Origin: Tridacna crocea
Lineage: Eukaryota; Mollusca; Bivalvia; Cardiida; Cardiidae
Assembly (NCBI GenBank): GCA_943736015.1
Contig: OX031063.1
Location: 35,556,172-35,620,171 of the forward strand
Reading direction: 5' to 3'
Length of the DNA stretch: 64,000 bases
In this document: piece after piece, positions 24,986 through 36,984 of the stretch
How the letters are laid out: every line of letters starts with the position of its first letter
Numbering within the stretch: the first letter of the stretch is position 1
Position numbers and translations under genes: made by a program
The notes under the pieces: model-generated
The model's database searches: none
Told to the model about the DNA's origin: nothing
The model's input: only the letters and a program-made list of their open reading frames with translations

Positions 24986-25041
24986 TGCGAATACTGTAGT
25001 TCCCAGTAGCAGATCGAGAGGGGTTGTAAAAACTTGCTTAA

Positions 25042-25270
25042 TTAACCCTTTACCACACAATGACGACTTTTAACGACCCAGAGGAAGAGGCCTTTAGAAA
25101 ACGTTGTGGGAAAAGGAGAAAATGCTGGTAACCAGCATTTTCTCCTTTTTCCACAAAGTTTTCTACTCTGTCACAAAATAAATGCATCATTTGAGCCACT
25201 AAAAAATTATCATCTGCAAATGCTTTCAATTTGAATAAGTCTAACATTCTGACGTGTGATGAAGGGTTAA
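25042..25270 (+). mobile_element. MITE family A variant with CCCTTTACCA end
   Basis: The ends are TTAACCCTTTACCACAC and GTGATGAAGGGTTAA, and GACGACTTTTAACGACCC replaces the more usual left half. The same variant occurs at 54,109. Confidence 0.88.
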
Positions 25271-25518
25271 ACCATGTAGAAATACATATGTTTGAACTTC
25301 AGGTATTTAACTCCCGTGTAAATATCTTAAATTTTGTCGTCAGGGTAATGAGTCAAAGAAGATTAAAAGAAAAAAATCATATAACGAGAAAGTATCTCAG
25401 TACAAAATAGCGGGGAATCAAAGACGAAGAAATCTCTGTCAGAAATCTGAAACTCGTTAATTAACTCATAACGAAAATCTGTCAATATCAGCAATCCCAA
25501 CTGATTTAAGGTCAAAGG

Positions 25519-25821
25519 TTGCCCGTATGAGAATGTATCTAGTCATTGTACTGATGAATTCTTCTAGTTTATCCATACAATTCTCGGTTTTTTATGGCTC
25601 TCAGACAATCAGCTTTTTAAAAACATTTTTACCAGCATTTTCTCCTCTCCTCTTCCCGTTCCACAATGTTTTCTACCCTTTAAAAGTTAAATCCTAGTTT
25701 ACCATTTGAGTTATATGCCCGTATGAGAATGTATTTCATCACGGTACTGATGAATTTCTCAACCCTGTCCATATAGTTTGGGTTTTCTTTATGACAGAGA
25801 CAACCAGCTTTTTGAAAATCT
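25519..25821. repeat. Direct duplication, about 105 bp, 198-bp spacing
   Basis: GCCCGTATGAGAATGTAT begins both copies (25,519 and 25,717), and CAACCAGCTTTTTGAAAA ends the second. The copies are moderately diverged, so it is an older duplication. Confidence 0.8.
25615..25690. mobile_element. MITE family A, fragment between duplicated flanks
   Basis: ACCAGCATTTTCTCC and CCACAATGTTTTCTACCC remain. The fragment separates two copies of a roughly 105-bp segment. Confidence 0.55.
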
Positions 25822-25967
25822 ATTTTCTCATTAAATGATGACCTATGATACATTATCAACTGTCACAAAAATCAATCGAAATTTCAATGAAAAATGTTAC
25901 TGAAAACATGATCAGACTACTCCTGAGAGTGTAGATCGAGATCATACAGCAATAAGTGAAGCTTAAT

Positions 25968-26061
25968 CCAATTCAATAAAAACGGAAAGCGTCGTTTCGG
26001 GAGGCTGATCGGAGACGACACGTTATGCAAATGTCCGAATGCCCCGTTTCGCATGCTGCCG
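25968..26061. mobile_element. MITE family D fragment next to a family E insertion
   Basis: GGCTGATCGGAGACGACACG, CAAATGTCCGAATGCCCCG and GCATGCTGCC end at the family E element. GGCCATAT resumes after it at 26,304, so E inserted into D. Confidence 0.72.
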
Positions 26062-26302
26062 GTGTAATGGAGAGAAATGACCCCCTTACAAAATTACCCA
26101 TGGATCATTTCTCTGCGTAGTGAAATTACTCATGGATCATTTCTCTACGTAGAGGAATGACCCATGGGACATATTTCTACGTAGAAAAATGACCCGGGTC
26201 ATTTTTCTACGTAGTGAAATGACTTCTGGGGTAATTTCCCTACGTAGAATAATGACCCGGGTCATTTTGTAAGAGGGGGGGGTTCATTTCTCTTCATTAC
26301 AC
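26062..26302. mobile_element. MITE family E, long copy
   Basis: The ends are GTGTAATGGAGAGAAATGAC and TTCATTTCTCTTCATTACAC. It has about six alternating CTACGTAG and ATGACCCGGGTCAT units; the copy at 16,831 has fewer, so the internal unit number varies. Confidence 0.88.
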
Positions 26303-26758
26303 GGGCCATATTAGGGGGTTTACTGCATCGACCTTGTAAATTATACCAAGCAAGAAACCACATACGAGTAATTATAGATAAACAGAACCCGTTTTGTCTT
26401 CCTTCTAAATGATTTCTGATGTAGAATAGTCTTTAACATGCAGAAAATCATCAAAATACGGGGTTTTTTTTGCCTTTAAAGATACATCTTTAGTCCTTTG
26501 CGCCCCCCCCCCCAGTTTTTAACCAATTTTATCTTTATTTCATACACAGATTACGACGGAAAGAAAGTGCATTTCATTTTCCGGGGGCTAGCTCTAGACA
26601 TTTCAACCACAGTTTCTGGTTTAATTCGACCACAAATCCTTTGCTTTTCTACATCCCATAAACCCTGTGTCAACTTTTTATCTACATTTACAAAGCTAGC
26701 TAGATTCTACACACTGTAAAGTTTTTACAGTGTTTGTCTACTCTTTGGCTGTCAGGAT

Positions 26759-26983
26759 GTAACCTTTACCATTTACCACACAGTGCCGACTTATGACCCC
26801 TTGGAAAGAAGCCTTTTGAAAACATTATGAGAAAAGGTGAAAATGCTGGTAACCAGCATTTTCTTCTTTTCCAACAATGTTTTCTACCCTAGCAATGAAA
26901 CAATTGTACCTTTTGAGCCATATTGAAATTGTTGTCTGCAAATGCTATCAATTTGGACATTTTGTCATCTAGGAAAGGGTTAA
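26759..26983 (+). mobile_element. MITE family A, diverged copy
   Basis: The hairpin TGAAAATGCTGGTAACCAGC is intact. The left TTAA is mutated and the right TTAA is present. Confidence 0.82.
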
Positions 26984-27075
26984 TGGATTAAATGCTGAAA
27001 TGGAAAAGAAATAATGATATTGCAACCAATTACTTCCAAGAGATCGTTTTAATCTAAACATGACAAAAAGATAGC

Positions 27076-27304
27076 TTAACCCATTACCACACAATCCCTA
27101 CATTTGACGCCCCTGAGAAAGAAGCCTTTAGAAAACATGGTGGGAAAAGGAGAAAATGCTGGTAACCAGCATTTTCTCCTTTTCCCACAATGTTTTCTAC
27201 CCTTCACAAAACAAATTTCAAATTTTCAGTCACTTTAATTTTGCTGTCTGCAAATGCTTTAGATTTGGACAAGCCCAAAATATTGTCGTTTGGTAATGAG
27301 TTAA
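27076..27304 (+). mobile_element. MITE family A, full copy, intact hairpin
   Basis: TTAA stands at both ends and the hairpin 27,138-27,198 is nearly perfect. It is very close to the inferred consensus, suggesting late insertion. Confidence 0.92.
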
Positions 27305-27920
27305 TACTATTTAAAAGAATGCGTACTCTGTCTCGCCCCTCCCCTGCGAAAATCGCGCACACAGCTTCTTGCAGTACTAGTAATTCGCGTACCACCATAT
27401 ACAACGATGTACCGTTTGTAATATGACGATGTACGATCATATGTCAGACGAATTTCTACTCTATCCTATTAGTTCTCGGTTATTTTCGCTACGTTAAGCT
27501 GCAATAAAGTGCCTCAATATTGGAAAAGCAATTTCACAAATAACTGATTTTTTCCAAGTAATTATGGTGGACATCTGACCTCGATTCATATATATCGACA
27601 ATAATTGTCATTATCATCCAATCGGAAGGCGATTATCGGCCACCATTTTACGTGGACAGTTTAAACATGTACCTCGTCGGAGAAAATGTCCGATCGTTAC
27701 ATTTGCCATTGATGGTCTTGTCAAAATCTGAAGATGGTTTATTTTTTGTTTTGCTTGCATCAAATCAACTTTGGAAACACTGTTGTAAAAAGATAGATTT
27801 CTCGTCACTACGAATTCCTCCACTTTGTGAACGTATTTCCATCTGCTAAAAACGCGTTTCAAAATTTGCAGAGTAAAGTAATCACCAATAAAGCCGTTCT
27901 GTGTAGTCGGATCTTGATTA

Positions 27921-28166
27921 AAGTTGGCCGCAACCTTGCACTGAGCCGCGCTTAACAGCCTTTTACAATGATCGAAAGAGACCAGTCTTATCGTTTATAC
28001 CGACTGCCCTTTGATTTCGTTGCAACTTTCCTATTTACCGAATAAAGTTGGTCGCAAACTTGCACTGAGCCGCGCTTAACAGCCTTTTACATTGATCGAA
28101 AGAGACCAGTCTTATCGTTTATTACCGACTGCACTTTGATTTCGTTACACCTTTTCTATTTACCGA
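27921..28166. repeat. Tandem duplication, 123-bp period
   Basis: Two copies of a unit beginning AAAGTTGG and containing TTGCACTGAGCCGCGCTTAA lie head to tail (27,921-28,043 and 28,044-28,166), differing at only a few bases. Confidence 0.93.
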
Positions 28167-28624
28167 GGGATAATTTGCTGACAGAAAGTCTCGTTCTAAC
28201 AAAGAAATTGACAAAGGATTTGATAGGTTCCGTTATTGACACGTTACAATTCACTCGAAGCAAAGCATTTTCCTCGGTCTAATGGTACAACAAAACATAT
28301 ATAATCGTCATAACTAGACTATTAAAAAAGATCACGTTGAAGAATGTTCCAACATTATTCAAAATTCGATTTGAAGACGCTTTTGAATAGCAATGAATGC
28401 GAGATTTGGGCAATCAAGTTTTTCAGAGCACAGTACTGTGTGTTGACTATTGGCGAAACCTGGAGGATGACGATGAGGATCGTGTCTGCGAAATGCTGAA
28501 GACAGCTCATAAAAACATTCAAACAACCAACTGCTATCTTCCCCTAAAGTTATTCATATCATTTAACGACATTTCTCTTCCTTTAAAGTACCATTCCTTT
28601 ATTTCTTTTGGACAAGAACGTTCA

Positions 28625-28770
28625 AAATTTCAGATTGGCTAAAACTAAAAAACATGTAGCTAAAGTAATAAGATTTGTTCCTGGGAAAGTAGAAAATATT
28701 ACGGAAGAAAAGCATATTGCGTTTTGCCCTTTTCCCACAATGTTTTTGAAAACTTTTTTTTTATCCCCAG
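28625..28770. mobile_element. MITE family A, degenerate fragment
   Basis: AATTTCAGATTGGCT, GTAGAAAATATTACGG and CCTTTTCCCACAATGTTTTT remain in family order. The TTAA ends are absent. Confidence 0.5.
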
Positions 28771-29856
28771 GGAAAAGTTTTGAACAAAACGAAAGAATGG
28801 ATATTTATGTACAGTATTTATTATCCTTGATTAATGTTGACTTGACAAACGAGCCGAATTTACTAAAGAATGTCGTTTGGTGCTGTAGGAGAAAAGACTT
28901 GACCAATAAATGCTTATTTCAAACGGCCGTCATCTGAAAACAGTTTAGTTCAAGCATACCTTAAATTCATCCCATGACTTACAATGGAAACAATGTTTTA
29001 AAATGTTAAAATGGATATTAATCTTACTTATCTTCCAAAACGTTGGTTTATTTAGAATTTCCTCATTCTATCTGCGTATGGTTACTTTCTAATAACTAAC
29101 GGTTAAGTAGTAAAGACTTAATTCCTACTTATGACATCTGCTGTTTCGTAAACAAATTGATATTTAATGAGTATTGTCGTAACAAAACCCGCTTATATAA
29201 AACAATAAAACTATACTTCAATCACTCTGAGTGTTTGATATAGCTTCTGTAAATTTGTCAACCCTAAAGCGATCAAGCCTGAGAATTGTGTAGGTTTTTT
29301 TTTTGTCTTGAATGCTACGTGAGGCGTCTTGTGAATGTATTTCGTCAATGAAATACTTGTCAGAGAATTTTTTGTCGAAAAATCCAATCAGACAGGAAAG
29401 AAACTGAAAAAACAAAAAAAAAGTGTTTCATTCACGATCTGGATAAAAGAAGTGTCATTCGGAGCTTAACAATGATAAAAAAACAAAGTACAGAATGCAA
29501 AACTTGCTGCTACGGTCAAATACATAAACAAATGACATTCTAATTCAGGTTTGGTATATATATATATAGCGAACAGTTTAGATCTTATATCAGACTGCAC
29601 TTTGTTAACAGCTTGATCTTGATTTACCCCGTCTGCAACATGGCTGAAGTGACATGTCGAAACATAGCCAGAAAGCAGCCGATTAAAGTATCGAGAAATG
29701 TGACTACACCGTTGATTCTTTTTAATTAATCGTAGTTGAATCTTCAGTGTATGCAAAATCACACTCGAGCATTAAGATGAACTTAGTTTGAGAATGTATC
29801 AATGCGGGAAGGCCATGGCAAATTTTGGACTTCAAGAAAAATGAATTAAAACTGTC

Positions 29857-30084
29857 TTAACCTTTTACTCCATAGATACTCATTTTGACGTATCAACAAC
29901 ATACAGCTTTTGAAAACATTGTGGGAAAAGGAGAAATTGCTCGTAACGAGCAATTTCTCCTTTTCCCACAATGTTTTTCACTCAATCAGATATTTGTATC
30001 CTCATTTGTCCATATTTTTGATATCATATCTTTATTTGCTGGTGAAATGTAAGAGCCTCAAATTGGCATATCAGGTAAAGGGTT
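29857..30084 (+). mobile_element. MITE family B, full copy
   Basis: It shares CTTTTACTCCATAGATACTC with the copy at 23,375. The hairpin stem is GGGAAAAGGAGAAATTGCTC with the centre GTAACGAG. The right TTAA has mutated to TTGA. Confidence 0.88.
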
Positions 30085-30254
30085 GACACTAATGATGGCA
30101 ACTGTACATCCTTGCAGAAACCCGGTAAGTTGTAAGTCGTGTTGCCTTTTAATGATCTTTTATGGCAATCGATTATTTAACCACTGTTTGTTTTGTATTC
30201 TTTTTTTTCCTAGTAAAAACCGTATTAGACAAGGGATGAACTATCTTTCAAATT

Positions 30255-30256
<2 letters not shown>

Positions 30257-30294
<38 letters not shown>

Positions 30295-30310
30295 GGATAG
30301 ATAGATAGAT
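30257..30310. repeat. ATAG microsatellite
   Basis: (ATAG)9 is interrupted once by GG, then (ATAG)3. Confidence 0.95.
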
Positions 30311-30546
30311 CAGCCGGCAAATCTCAAAACGATGTCACATTTATATTAATTTATATCATTAGGTCCATATTATTCATAATTCATCATAAGCTCTGTTCAT
30401 AACATGGGAAGTGAGGTTAATTGTTACGAACCATTACACAACTTTCCCATTTATTTTACGTCGGAATAGACTTGACAGCATTTTATGTTCTTTTTAAGGA
30501 AGTAAACGTTTCAGCGCTACTTTGAAGTACTATTTTAGGAAGTTAA

Positions 30547-30751
30547 TTCTTTACCCTTATACTGCTAAATAACTTGAACGAAACTTTCAAGCGGATAGTG
30601 AAGACCCTAGTTAGGCTATTTCGAACTTATTTTTTGATAAGAAAATATATCCCCTTAATGGACAATGTAGATCCAAGGTCAGACTGCACGTTTTGTGATC
30701 TACACTGTCCATGATAGGTCAGTGAGTCGCGCTTAGTGACTTACAGGTTAA
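30547..30751 (+). mobile_element. MITE family C, full copy
   Basis: It opens TTTACCCTTATACTGCTAAA and closes GTGAGTCGCGCTTAGTGACTT. One hairpin arm is shortened (GACTGCACGTTTTGTGATC). Confidence 0.85.
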
Positions 30752-30976
30752 CCCATTACCACACAATCCATACTTTTGACGCCCCTGAGAAAGAAGCCTT
30801 TTGAAAACACTATGGGAAAAGGAGAAAATGCTGGTAACCAGCATTTTCTCCTTTTCCCACAGTGTTTTCTACCCTTCCCAGAACAAATTTCAATTTTTCA
30901 GTCGCCTTTATTTTGTAGTCTGCAAGTGCTTTCAATTTGAACCAGTCTAAAATTTTGTCGTGTGGTAAAGAGTTAA
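30748..30976 (+). mobile_element. MITE family A between two family C elements
   Basis: The copy is full with a perfect hairpin. Its left TTAA is the right end of one family C copy and its right TTAA is the left end of another, so three elements share two TTAA sites. Confidence 0.9.
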
Positions 30977-31183
30977 CCTTTATCCTGCTAAATGAATTAA
31001 ATGAAACTTTTAAGGCGATTATAAAGAAATTAATAATGCTGTTTCAAATTTATTTTTGCCAGAACACTATGTCTTCATCGGGCAATGTAGTTTCAAGACC
31101 GGAGTGCACGTTTTTTGCAGTCTGGCCTTGATCTGCACTGTCCGCAAAAGGTAAGCGAGTCGCTCTTGGCAGTATAAGGGTAA
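30973..31183 (+). mobile_element. MITE family C, full copy
   Basis: It opens TTAACCTTTATCCTGCTAAA and closes CGAGTCGCTCTTGGCAGTATA. It abuts a family A element on its left. Confidence 0.85.
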
Positions 31184-31756
31184 ATGCCTTTTTTTCTGAA
31201 AGTGGGGGTGTCAGTTTCTACGCAGGTCATATTTTTTATTAGTTTTTCCCCTATGCTAGCAAAATAATAAAAATGAACAAAAAAAAAAACAACAATATTA
31301 GAAACTTCGATGCTCAACCTAGAATACTGTGTAGATATGAAATGCATTTTTTGTTGTCTGATCTTGATATCGTCTGACCACATACGCCACTGAAGTTACG
31401 TCTGGCAGATGGAAGATAACCGAGATAATTATGTTTTATGTTTTACTCAAGGAAGTGGTTCTTACCTTCATTGCAAACCCAAATTAATCACTGTACAGTC
31501 TAGTTTCAGACAGACCTAAAACTAGTAATATGTAGTTAGAACTGGGAAAAAGGAGGAACTAGTTAAATAAAACATTAGTAAACTTCGTTGGAAAGAAGTC
31601 TCTTTTAAGCAAAAAAATCATTTAAAGCTTTGTATTGCAGCATTTGACGTAAATTTTTAAGTTTGTATTGTAAACTTTGAAGAGATTACAGAATTTTGAA
31701 CACTGAAAAATGGAAATAAAAATGAAAAGAAAAAAACAACAACATCGGACAGCGTT

Positions 31757-31960
31757 TTAACCCCCTTTCCAGACAACGAAAATTGAATCTTGTTCAATCT
31801 AAAAAACATTTGCAAACGACAAATAAATATACTCTAAAGGATGAAATCGTCTTGGAAATAGCTTCAACCAGCAATTTCTTTGACTCCAGCCATGTTTTCA
31901 AAAAGTCTTTTTTCCTCAGGCTTGTTAAAACAAGGACTCGATTGGTAAAGAAGTCATAAT
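31757..31960 (-). mobile_element. MITE family A, degenerate copy
   Basis: TTAACCCCCTTTCC lies at the left and GATTGGTAAAGAAG at the right, with CAAACGACAAATAAA inside. The central hairpin is lost. Confidence 0.6.
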
Positions 31961-32160
31961 CCAGTAAAATTATAAATTTTGCAGTGGAATTCTCATATCA
32001 TTATTTCCTGGAAAATTTGTTAAATGCAGGCGATTTTACGCCATTGTCGAAAACAACACTGGAAAGTGAGCAAGGGTGATAAGAAGTGATAGCATAAACA
32101 CTGGCATATGGTGTTTGAACTAAGAACAACAGGAGCTCATTCATATGAATTGCCTTTTTG

Positions 32161-32182
32161 CAGAGAGAGAGAGAGAGAGAGA
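32161..32182. repeat. GA microsatellite
   Basis: A (GA)10 run followed by AAAGG and a short (TG)n. Confidence 0.95.
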
Positions 32183-34470
32183 AAGGTATGTGTGTGTACA
32201 AGTAAAATAATATTGTAGCTTGAAATTGGTTTACTAAGAGCAAACATTCACAACTGTCTTTCGTCTGTTCAAATCACCAGCACTTTTTTTTTCATTTGTG
32301 TGTAAGCATTTTCCGTATTCCAGTCAGTCCCTGTCTTGACATACTTCCATATTTACAGATAAACAGAAAATAGCACATATACCCATTCGTGCATAAAAGA
32401 ATATCAGACACGTAAAGTATATTGTGATTGACAACAACAAAATGTTTCATACTCATATTTTTTATGGCTACATGAAAGAAAGTTAAGCACTTTCTATCAT
32501 CAAAATGTCATTAGCGAACCAGCTCTAACAGATTTGACGGTCCTTTTATGGTAATGAATTCACCGGCCTAACACCGGTTCAATGCTATTGTAATAACATC
32601 TTCTGCGCCATTTGGTTTTACGGCTTTTTCTATTTTTTTCATATTGATGGTTATTTTCTTCAATCATTTATGTCACCTCCTTTGATTGGATTATCATGTG
32701 TGATACTGAGGTCGAAATGAGGGTGGGAAGTCGGATCCTGATTCCGTTATTTCTTAAGTAAAAGACGCACTGGGGATACGTAGGGGAAATAATCCTTGGG
32801 CCCAAAAGTTAGATAGAGACTAATGTACCCGCCGCAGTATCATGGTTCGAGGACCAAAAATTAGTTAAAATTACAAGTGCTGTAGCTATGTACAACGGCG
32901 GTGAGGCGATAGGTCCGATAAGCTTTGTGAAGCAGTGGTCCTGGAAGCAATGGTTTCAAAGTTCCGAATTTCACGCTGGCCACATTTCCCCCGCCCCTAG
33001 AAATTACCATCGGTTAAAGTTAAAACAGAAAACATCATCCATAAGTTTATTATGCATCTCCTTCATTAAGCTTCAATCTATTTTTTTCTGTATCCATATA
33101 CTTCATTTTGACTGTGTGAATTCATGTTCTCTCTTTATTATATATTCAGTATTAAAAATAGCGATGTGATACCTAGATAGGCCAAGGCAAAAAACACAAT
33201 TCAAAATTTGAAAAAATTATCTATCCGTTATTTGGACGAAATTTGGTAAAACAGTTGTCAGTACCACAAATCTGGATATAGATCTCTGATTTTCATTGCT
33301 CACCCTTTTTTGTGATTTCTTACAAGGATAAGCATACGAAGCCATCTGTTTTCTGCCCACGGTAAAGAAAAAACAGGCTACGTAATAATTGAGGGCGTAA
33401 ATCTATAGTATTAATCTAGTACATCATAGCTATGTAAATGAGCTGTCCCTAATATCGCGGACTGTTTCCATTTCATGTCCAAATAGGAAACAATCCCCTG
33501 TTCTTACTTCCAGTACAGCGCAAGTCGGTTGAATATTAGTATTGTGTGTTACATAATCATATACGCAAAACGTGGGACACAGTGCTGCGCTCGGGACAAC
33601 GAAATGAATAAGGTACACACATTTAACACTATCAGTTAATTCTAATGGATATGGAGAAAAGGGATATCATCGGCGAAAGAAAAATTTAAGAAGTAAATAT
33701 AACGTAAAATAAAAGGCCCAATAGCGACCAAGAGTAAACAAAGGGGTTTGTAAAATTCATTTAAACATAAATCATACGATGTAAGATTATGTAAACTACT
33801 GTGGCGAGGACAAACTGCTACTGTACTATTTTCGCAAGTGTACAGTAGTGTCCAAGTTACTATCAGGTAAATGAAAAATGAATTTTACAACTCGGTCAAA
33901 AGTTGCCGAGTCTCTCTATCTTTTGCTTACTTTTTATCCGGCTTAAGAAATCATTTTCCTGCCATCGAAGGATATAATATTGGAGTTATTACAAAAAAAA
34001 AAAAATGCATTGAAATCAGCATTTCAGCAACAATTAACTTTCGTCACACCTTATGAATGAGAGCCATCAAGAACTTCAAAATTGCACTAAAATTTACGGT
34101 AAGTTAGGTCAAGGACTTGTTCAGTCAGTCAAAGATTTAAAACTAGGTTAACCAATCGTTCTTAATTCGTTAAAAGAGCCATGCTGTCTAAAAAAATTAG
34201 TAAAATGTATGTGCAACTAGTATCGACTCTCGTTAGCCTGCGCCTTTCGTGTATTTCTTAAAATTCTACTCGCCAGAGCATTATTTTTACCTTATAAGTT
34301 AGCCGACTAATATCAAGACTGAATCAGCAAGAATTTCTAGCCGAAATACTGGAGTAAATCTGTGATTAGACTGCATGCTCTAAACAAATCGATCTTGATC
34401 TGCTCTGTCCAAGATGGCGCACGGACCTGTAAAACCATCGTTGAAATAACAGTGATCTACTTGTTTTCAG

Positions 34471-34622
34471 GTCATCAAAGCGTGGGCGTCCGGGCGATGG
34501 CGAGGCACTCGCCCTTTACCACAGAGACCCGACTCCTTCCTGGAACGAGTTGCTATGGGGGGCCAAGGGGAGTCAAGGTCACATACACCCGAGCGTCGCA
34601 CCAGGAAAATCTCGGATATAAA
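34471..34622 (+). CDS. CNGA: CNG channel alpha subunit, second coding exon
   Basis: The exon is bounded by an acceptor (TTGTTTTCAG) and a consensus donor (GTGAGT). It is 152 nt long and enters in phase 0 directly after the exon ending at 13,509. It reads VIKAWASGRWRG, then RPDSFLERVAMGG, and ends SDIK. The RPDSF-x-x-R block resembles the N-terminal cytoplasmic segment of vertebrate CNGA subunits (GPDSFPDRF in human CNGA3, from memory). The last two bases (AA) are completed by the first base of the exon at 52,367, so intron 2 is phase 2. The composition is markedly more GC-rich than the flanks, which supports coding. Another open frame across this exon is longer but does not join its neighbours. 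Confidence 0.82.
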
Positions 34623-34997
34623 GTGAGTATACTTGAATAATGATTTGGCTACTCATGAACGTCATGAATACTTTATGTATTGCATGTGATGTATAACTGA
34701 CAATGGAGAAGCATACTTCCTGTTTCAGATACTACTTAATTCTTTCTTCATGATTTTCATGAGTGACCATTCTCAAACTTTCTTAAATTTATATCAGAAG
34801 ATAAAGTGCGGTGAGTAATGTCAAAAGTACGGGAGGAATCCTCGGTATTCGTAGCAAAATCCTCGTTTAGCAAAATCCTCGGTGAGCAAAATCCTCTGTG
34901 ATCTGATGACGTCAGTCCATTGATTTTATGCATTTTGGCAATCTTTTGCTTAGCTGTTGCAAAGATGGATAATCAGATAAAAAACATATACTGAATA

Positions 34998-35391
34998 AGT
35001 ATTACTTTGAAGAACAAATTCCTGCAGCCTTTGGTGGACCGCAAAAGTTGTGGAAAGAGATCGAAAGTATCCTGGTGTGTTTACCATGGATTATGTGCGA
35101 CAATGGTTGATCACTCAAGATTCGTATGCATTACAAAAGCCAGTACATCAGCATAAGACCGCAAATGTGTGAGTAGCATCTGTTAATGAGCAGTGGGATA
35201 TAGATTTACTGTGCATGGCTAACTTAGTGGAAGAAGATGACGGGGTGAAATGTTTACTATTTGCGATAGACATCTTCTCAAGAAAATTATGGGTACAATT
35301 TTTGAAAAACAAAACTAGAAGCAATAAAGAAAATTCTACACTAGCAGAAGCCGAAGAAGATTCGAGCTGATCGAGAATCGGAATTTGTTTT
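34998..35391 (+). pseudogene. Decayed Polinton integrase fragment, left arm
   Basis: Reading inward, conceptual translation gives AAFGGPQKLWKEI, then VRQWLITQDSYALQKP, an in-frame stop, then NEQWDIDLL and LLFAIDIFSRKLWV. These are the pre-catalytic and catalytic-core landmarks of the retroviral-type (DDE) integrases of Polintons, such as the C. elegans F54H12.3 family. Two catalytic aspartates are visible (DIDLL and AIDIFS), and the candidate glutamate is in ESEF at the 3' end. A deletion removes sequence before the glutamate, and everything after ESEF is lost. Together with the stop this makes it non-functional. The stop differs from those in the right-arm copy. Confidence 0.85.
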
Positions 35392-35396
35392 TTTTA

Positions 35397-35860
35397 CGAC
35401 TCAAAATCCGTTTGAGCTTAGGATTCATTCGCAAAATTCTAGTAACTATTGCGATCTAAAGAATTCTAAAATCTATGTGAAATTGAAAGTGGAGAAGGCT
35501 GACGGTACTGCATTAATAAGGGAACCAGTTGGACCTACCAACTTGTTTTTACAGGCATTGTTTTCTACAAGTGAGGTGAAGCTTCAAAACAAAGCCAGCT
35601 TAACGTGTACTACAACTCATATCGAGCGTACATACCGTCACAGTTGAAACATAGTCAAGATGCGTTGGCAAGTCAAACTAAAATTTAGGTCTGGATAATC
35701 GACGACGCAGACTCTACGTGTATTACAACTCCAAGTTCCACCAACAATGGTTTATACAAAAGAGCAGCCTCGATAAGCAAATCGAAAACATTAGGTTTAC
35801 TTTGTTTCACAAACTTGGTTGCCCTCTATATGTGATTCCTATCTTTATTTTTGAGACGAG
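35397..35860 (+). pseudogene. Decayed Polinton major capsid protein fragment, left arm
   Basis: The first part reads NPFELRIHSQNSSNYCDLKN, then YVKLKVEKADG, VGPTNLFLQALFS and SEVKLQNK. This follows the N-terminal jelly-roll pattern of Polinton double-jelly-roll capsid proteins (the F54H12.2-like family). A frameshift near 35,635 moves to a frame with AYIPSQLKHSQDALA, IIDDAD and NNGLYKRAASISKSK, which continues the same family. It has stops and frameshifts and lacks the C-terminal two thirds. In the left arm it sits directly behind the truncated integrase, whereas the right arm has extra genes between the two. Confidence 0.75.
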
Positions 35861-35989
35861 CTAAAGAAACGTTTGAGGTACTAATTCTTTTACCAGTCGA
35901 CGAAAAGTCAACGTAGCCAAATTGAAAGCGATTCGAAACGATTAAAGAAAATTTGGTTAAAAGAAATGTCATAAATCATGAGGAAAATA

Positions 35990-36057
35990 GGTGACCAGTG
36001 CTCTAAAACATTTGCTTAGAGAGCAAGTGCGCTACCACTGAACTTCCGTTGAATTGA
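35990..36057 (-). repeat. tRNA-like sequence inside the left palindrome arm
   Basis: This is the mirror copy of the sequence at 50,174. On the minus strand it has AGTTCAGTGGTAGCGCACTT and a CTCTCTAAG anticodon-loop-like region. It predates or accompanied formation of the palindrome, because both arms carry it. Confidence 0.4.
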
Positions 36058-36984
36058 CAGATGAACACTTAGTACATTTTTGTGAAAGGTATAGAAAAAA
36101 AAAAAACATGGAAAGTTGTTGGTTATCACACATTCATGAAATACCAGTCAGAATGTTTGCCTTGTTCATATCTTGGTCAAATTCTAAATTGGGTATTATA
36201 CATATATGTTTAATGTTGACCAATCACAAAACACGGTTTATTCATTCTCTATCGAACCAAAAGGTAGGTGTAAAGCAAGTGCATTTTAGCTACGTCGAAA
36301 AATAAAGACGTCAACAGGGCTTGTACAATTCATTTACCAAGACCCTCTTAAGAATACGGAATCCTGTTTCCGCCATCCACTTTTCGACCTACGAGGAACT
36401 CGAAAAGTAGAAATTAGGCACACTAACTTCCACTTTTCTAGCAAAAGAGTTACCTCGAAAAGTCGAAAAGTTGAAGTTTTTGACCTGACAATTGTCATAA
36501 AACTTTCCACTTTTCGACTTCACGTTTGTCTAGAAAAGTAGAAATTAGGAAGCACTAACTTCCACTTTTCGCCTTAAAATGCTGGGTCGAAAAGTAGAAA
36601 AGTGGAAGTTTTTCACATGACAATTGTCAATAAAACTTCCACTTTTCGACCTAGAAAAGACAAAGTCGAAAAGTTGAAAAGTCGAAAAGTCGCAAAGTTG
36701 AAAAGTCGAAAAGTCGAAAAGTCGAAGTTAGCCGATTAAAACTTCCACTTTTCTAGTTAGGACTAATTTTTAGCAGGATAAATTGGCTGCGTTATTATTT
36801 TAAATGTACACCGGACAAAGGAAGATGGCGGGAGCGAATGGTAGAGGTTACATGTACACCGAATAATTCTGATATCAGCCATAATACGGCAACTCCCTAA
36901 TTTTCATTTTAAACCCGCCCTTATCGCATTGCTACGTCCTTCAGGCTCTGACGGTGTACACATTATTAGATGTATTGAAATCAT

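Larger units (their letters stand above)
13510..34470 (+). other. CNGA: Intron 1 of the CNG channel gene (about 21 kb)
   Basis: The intron lies between a GT donor at 13,510 and an AG acceptor at 34,469-34,470 and is phase 0. It is packed with MITEs and microsatellites, listed separately. Nothing was recognised at about 13,510-14,250, 16,976-18,531, 21,730-22,988, 28,770-29,570 and 31,960-34,340. No further exon is required, because the flanking exons join in frame into a plausible CNG N-terminus. A small skipped exon cannot be excluded. Confidence 0.75.

Noticed and set aside
34362..34640. 92-codon open frame across the second channel exon
   Set aside because: It is in a different frame from the one that joins the neighbouring exons with matching phases.
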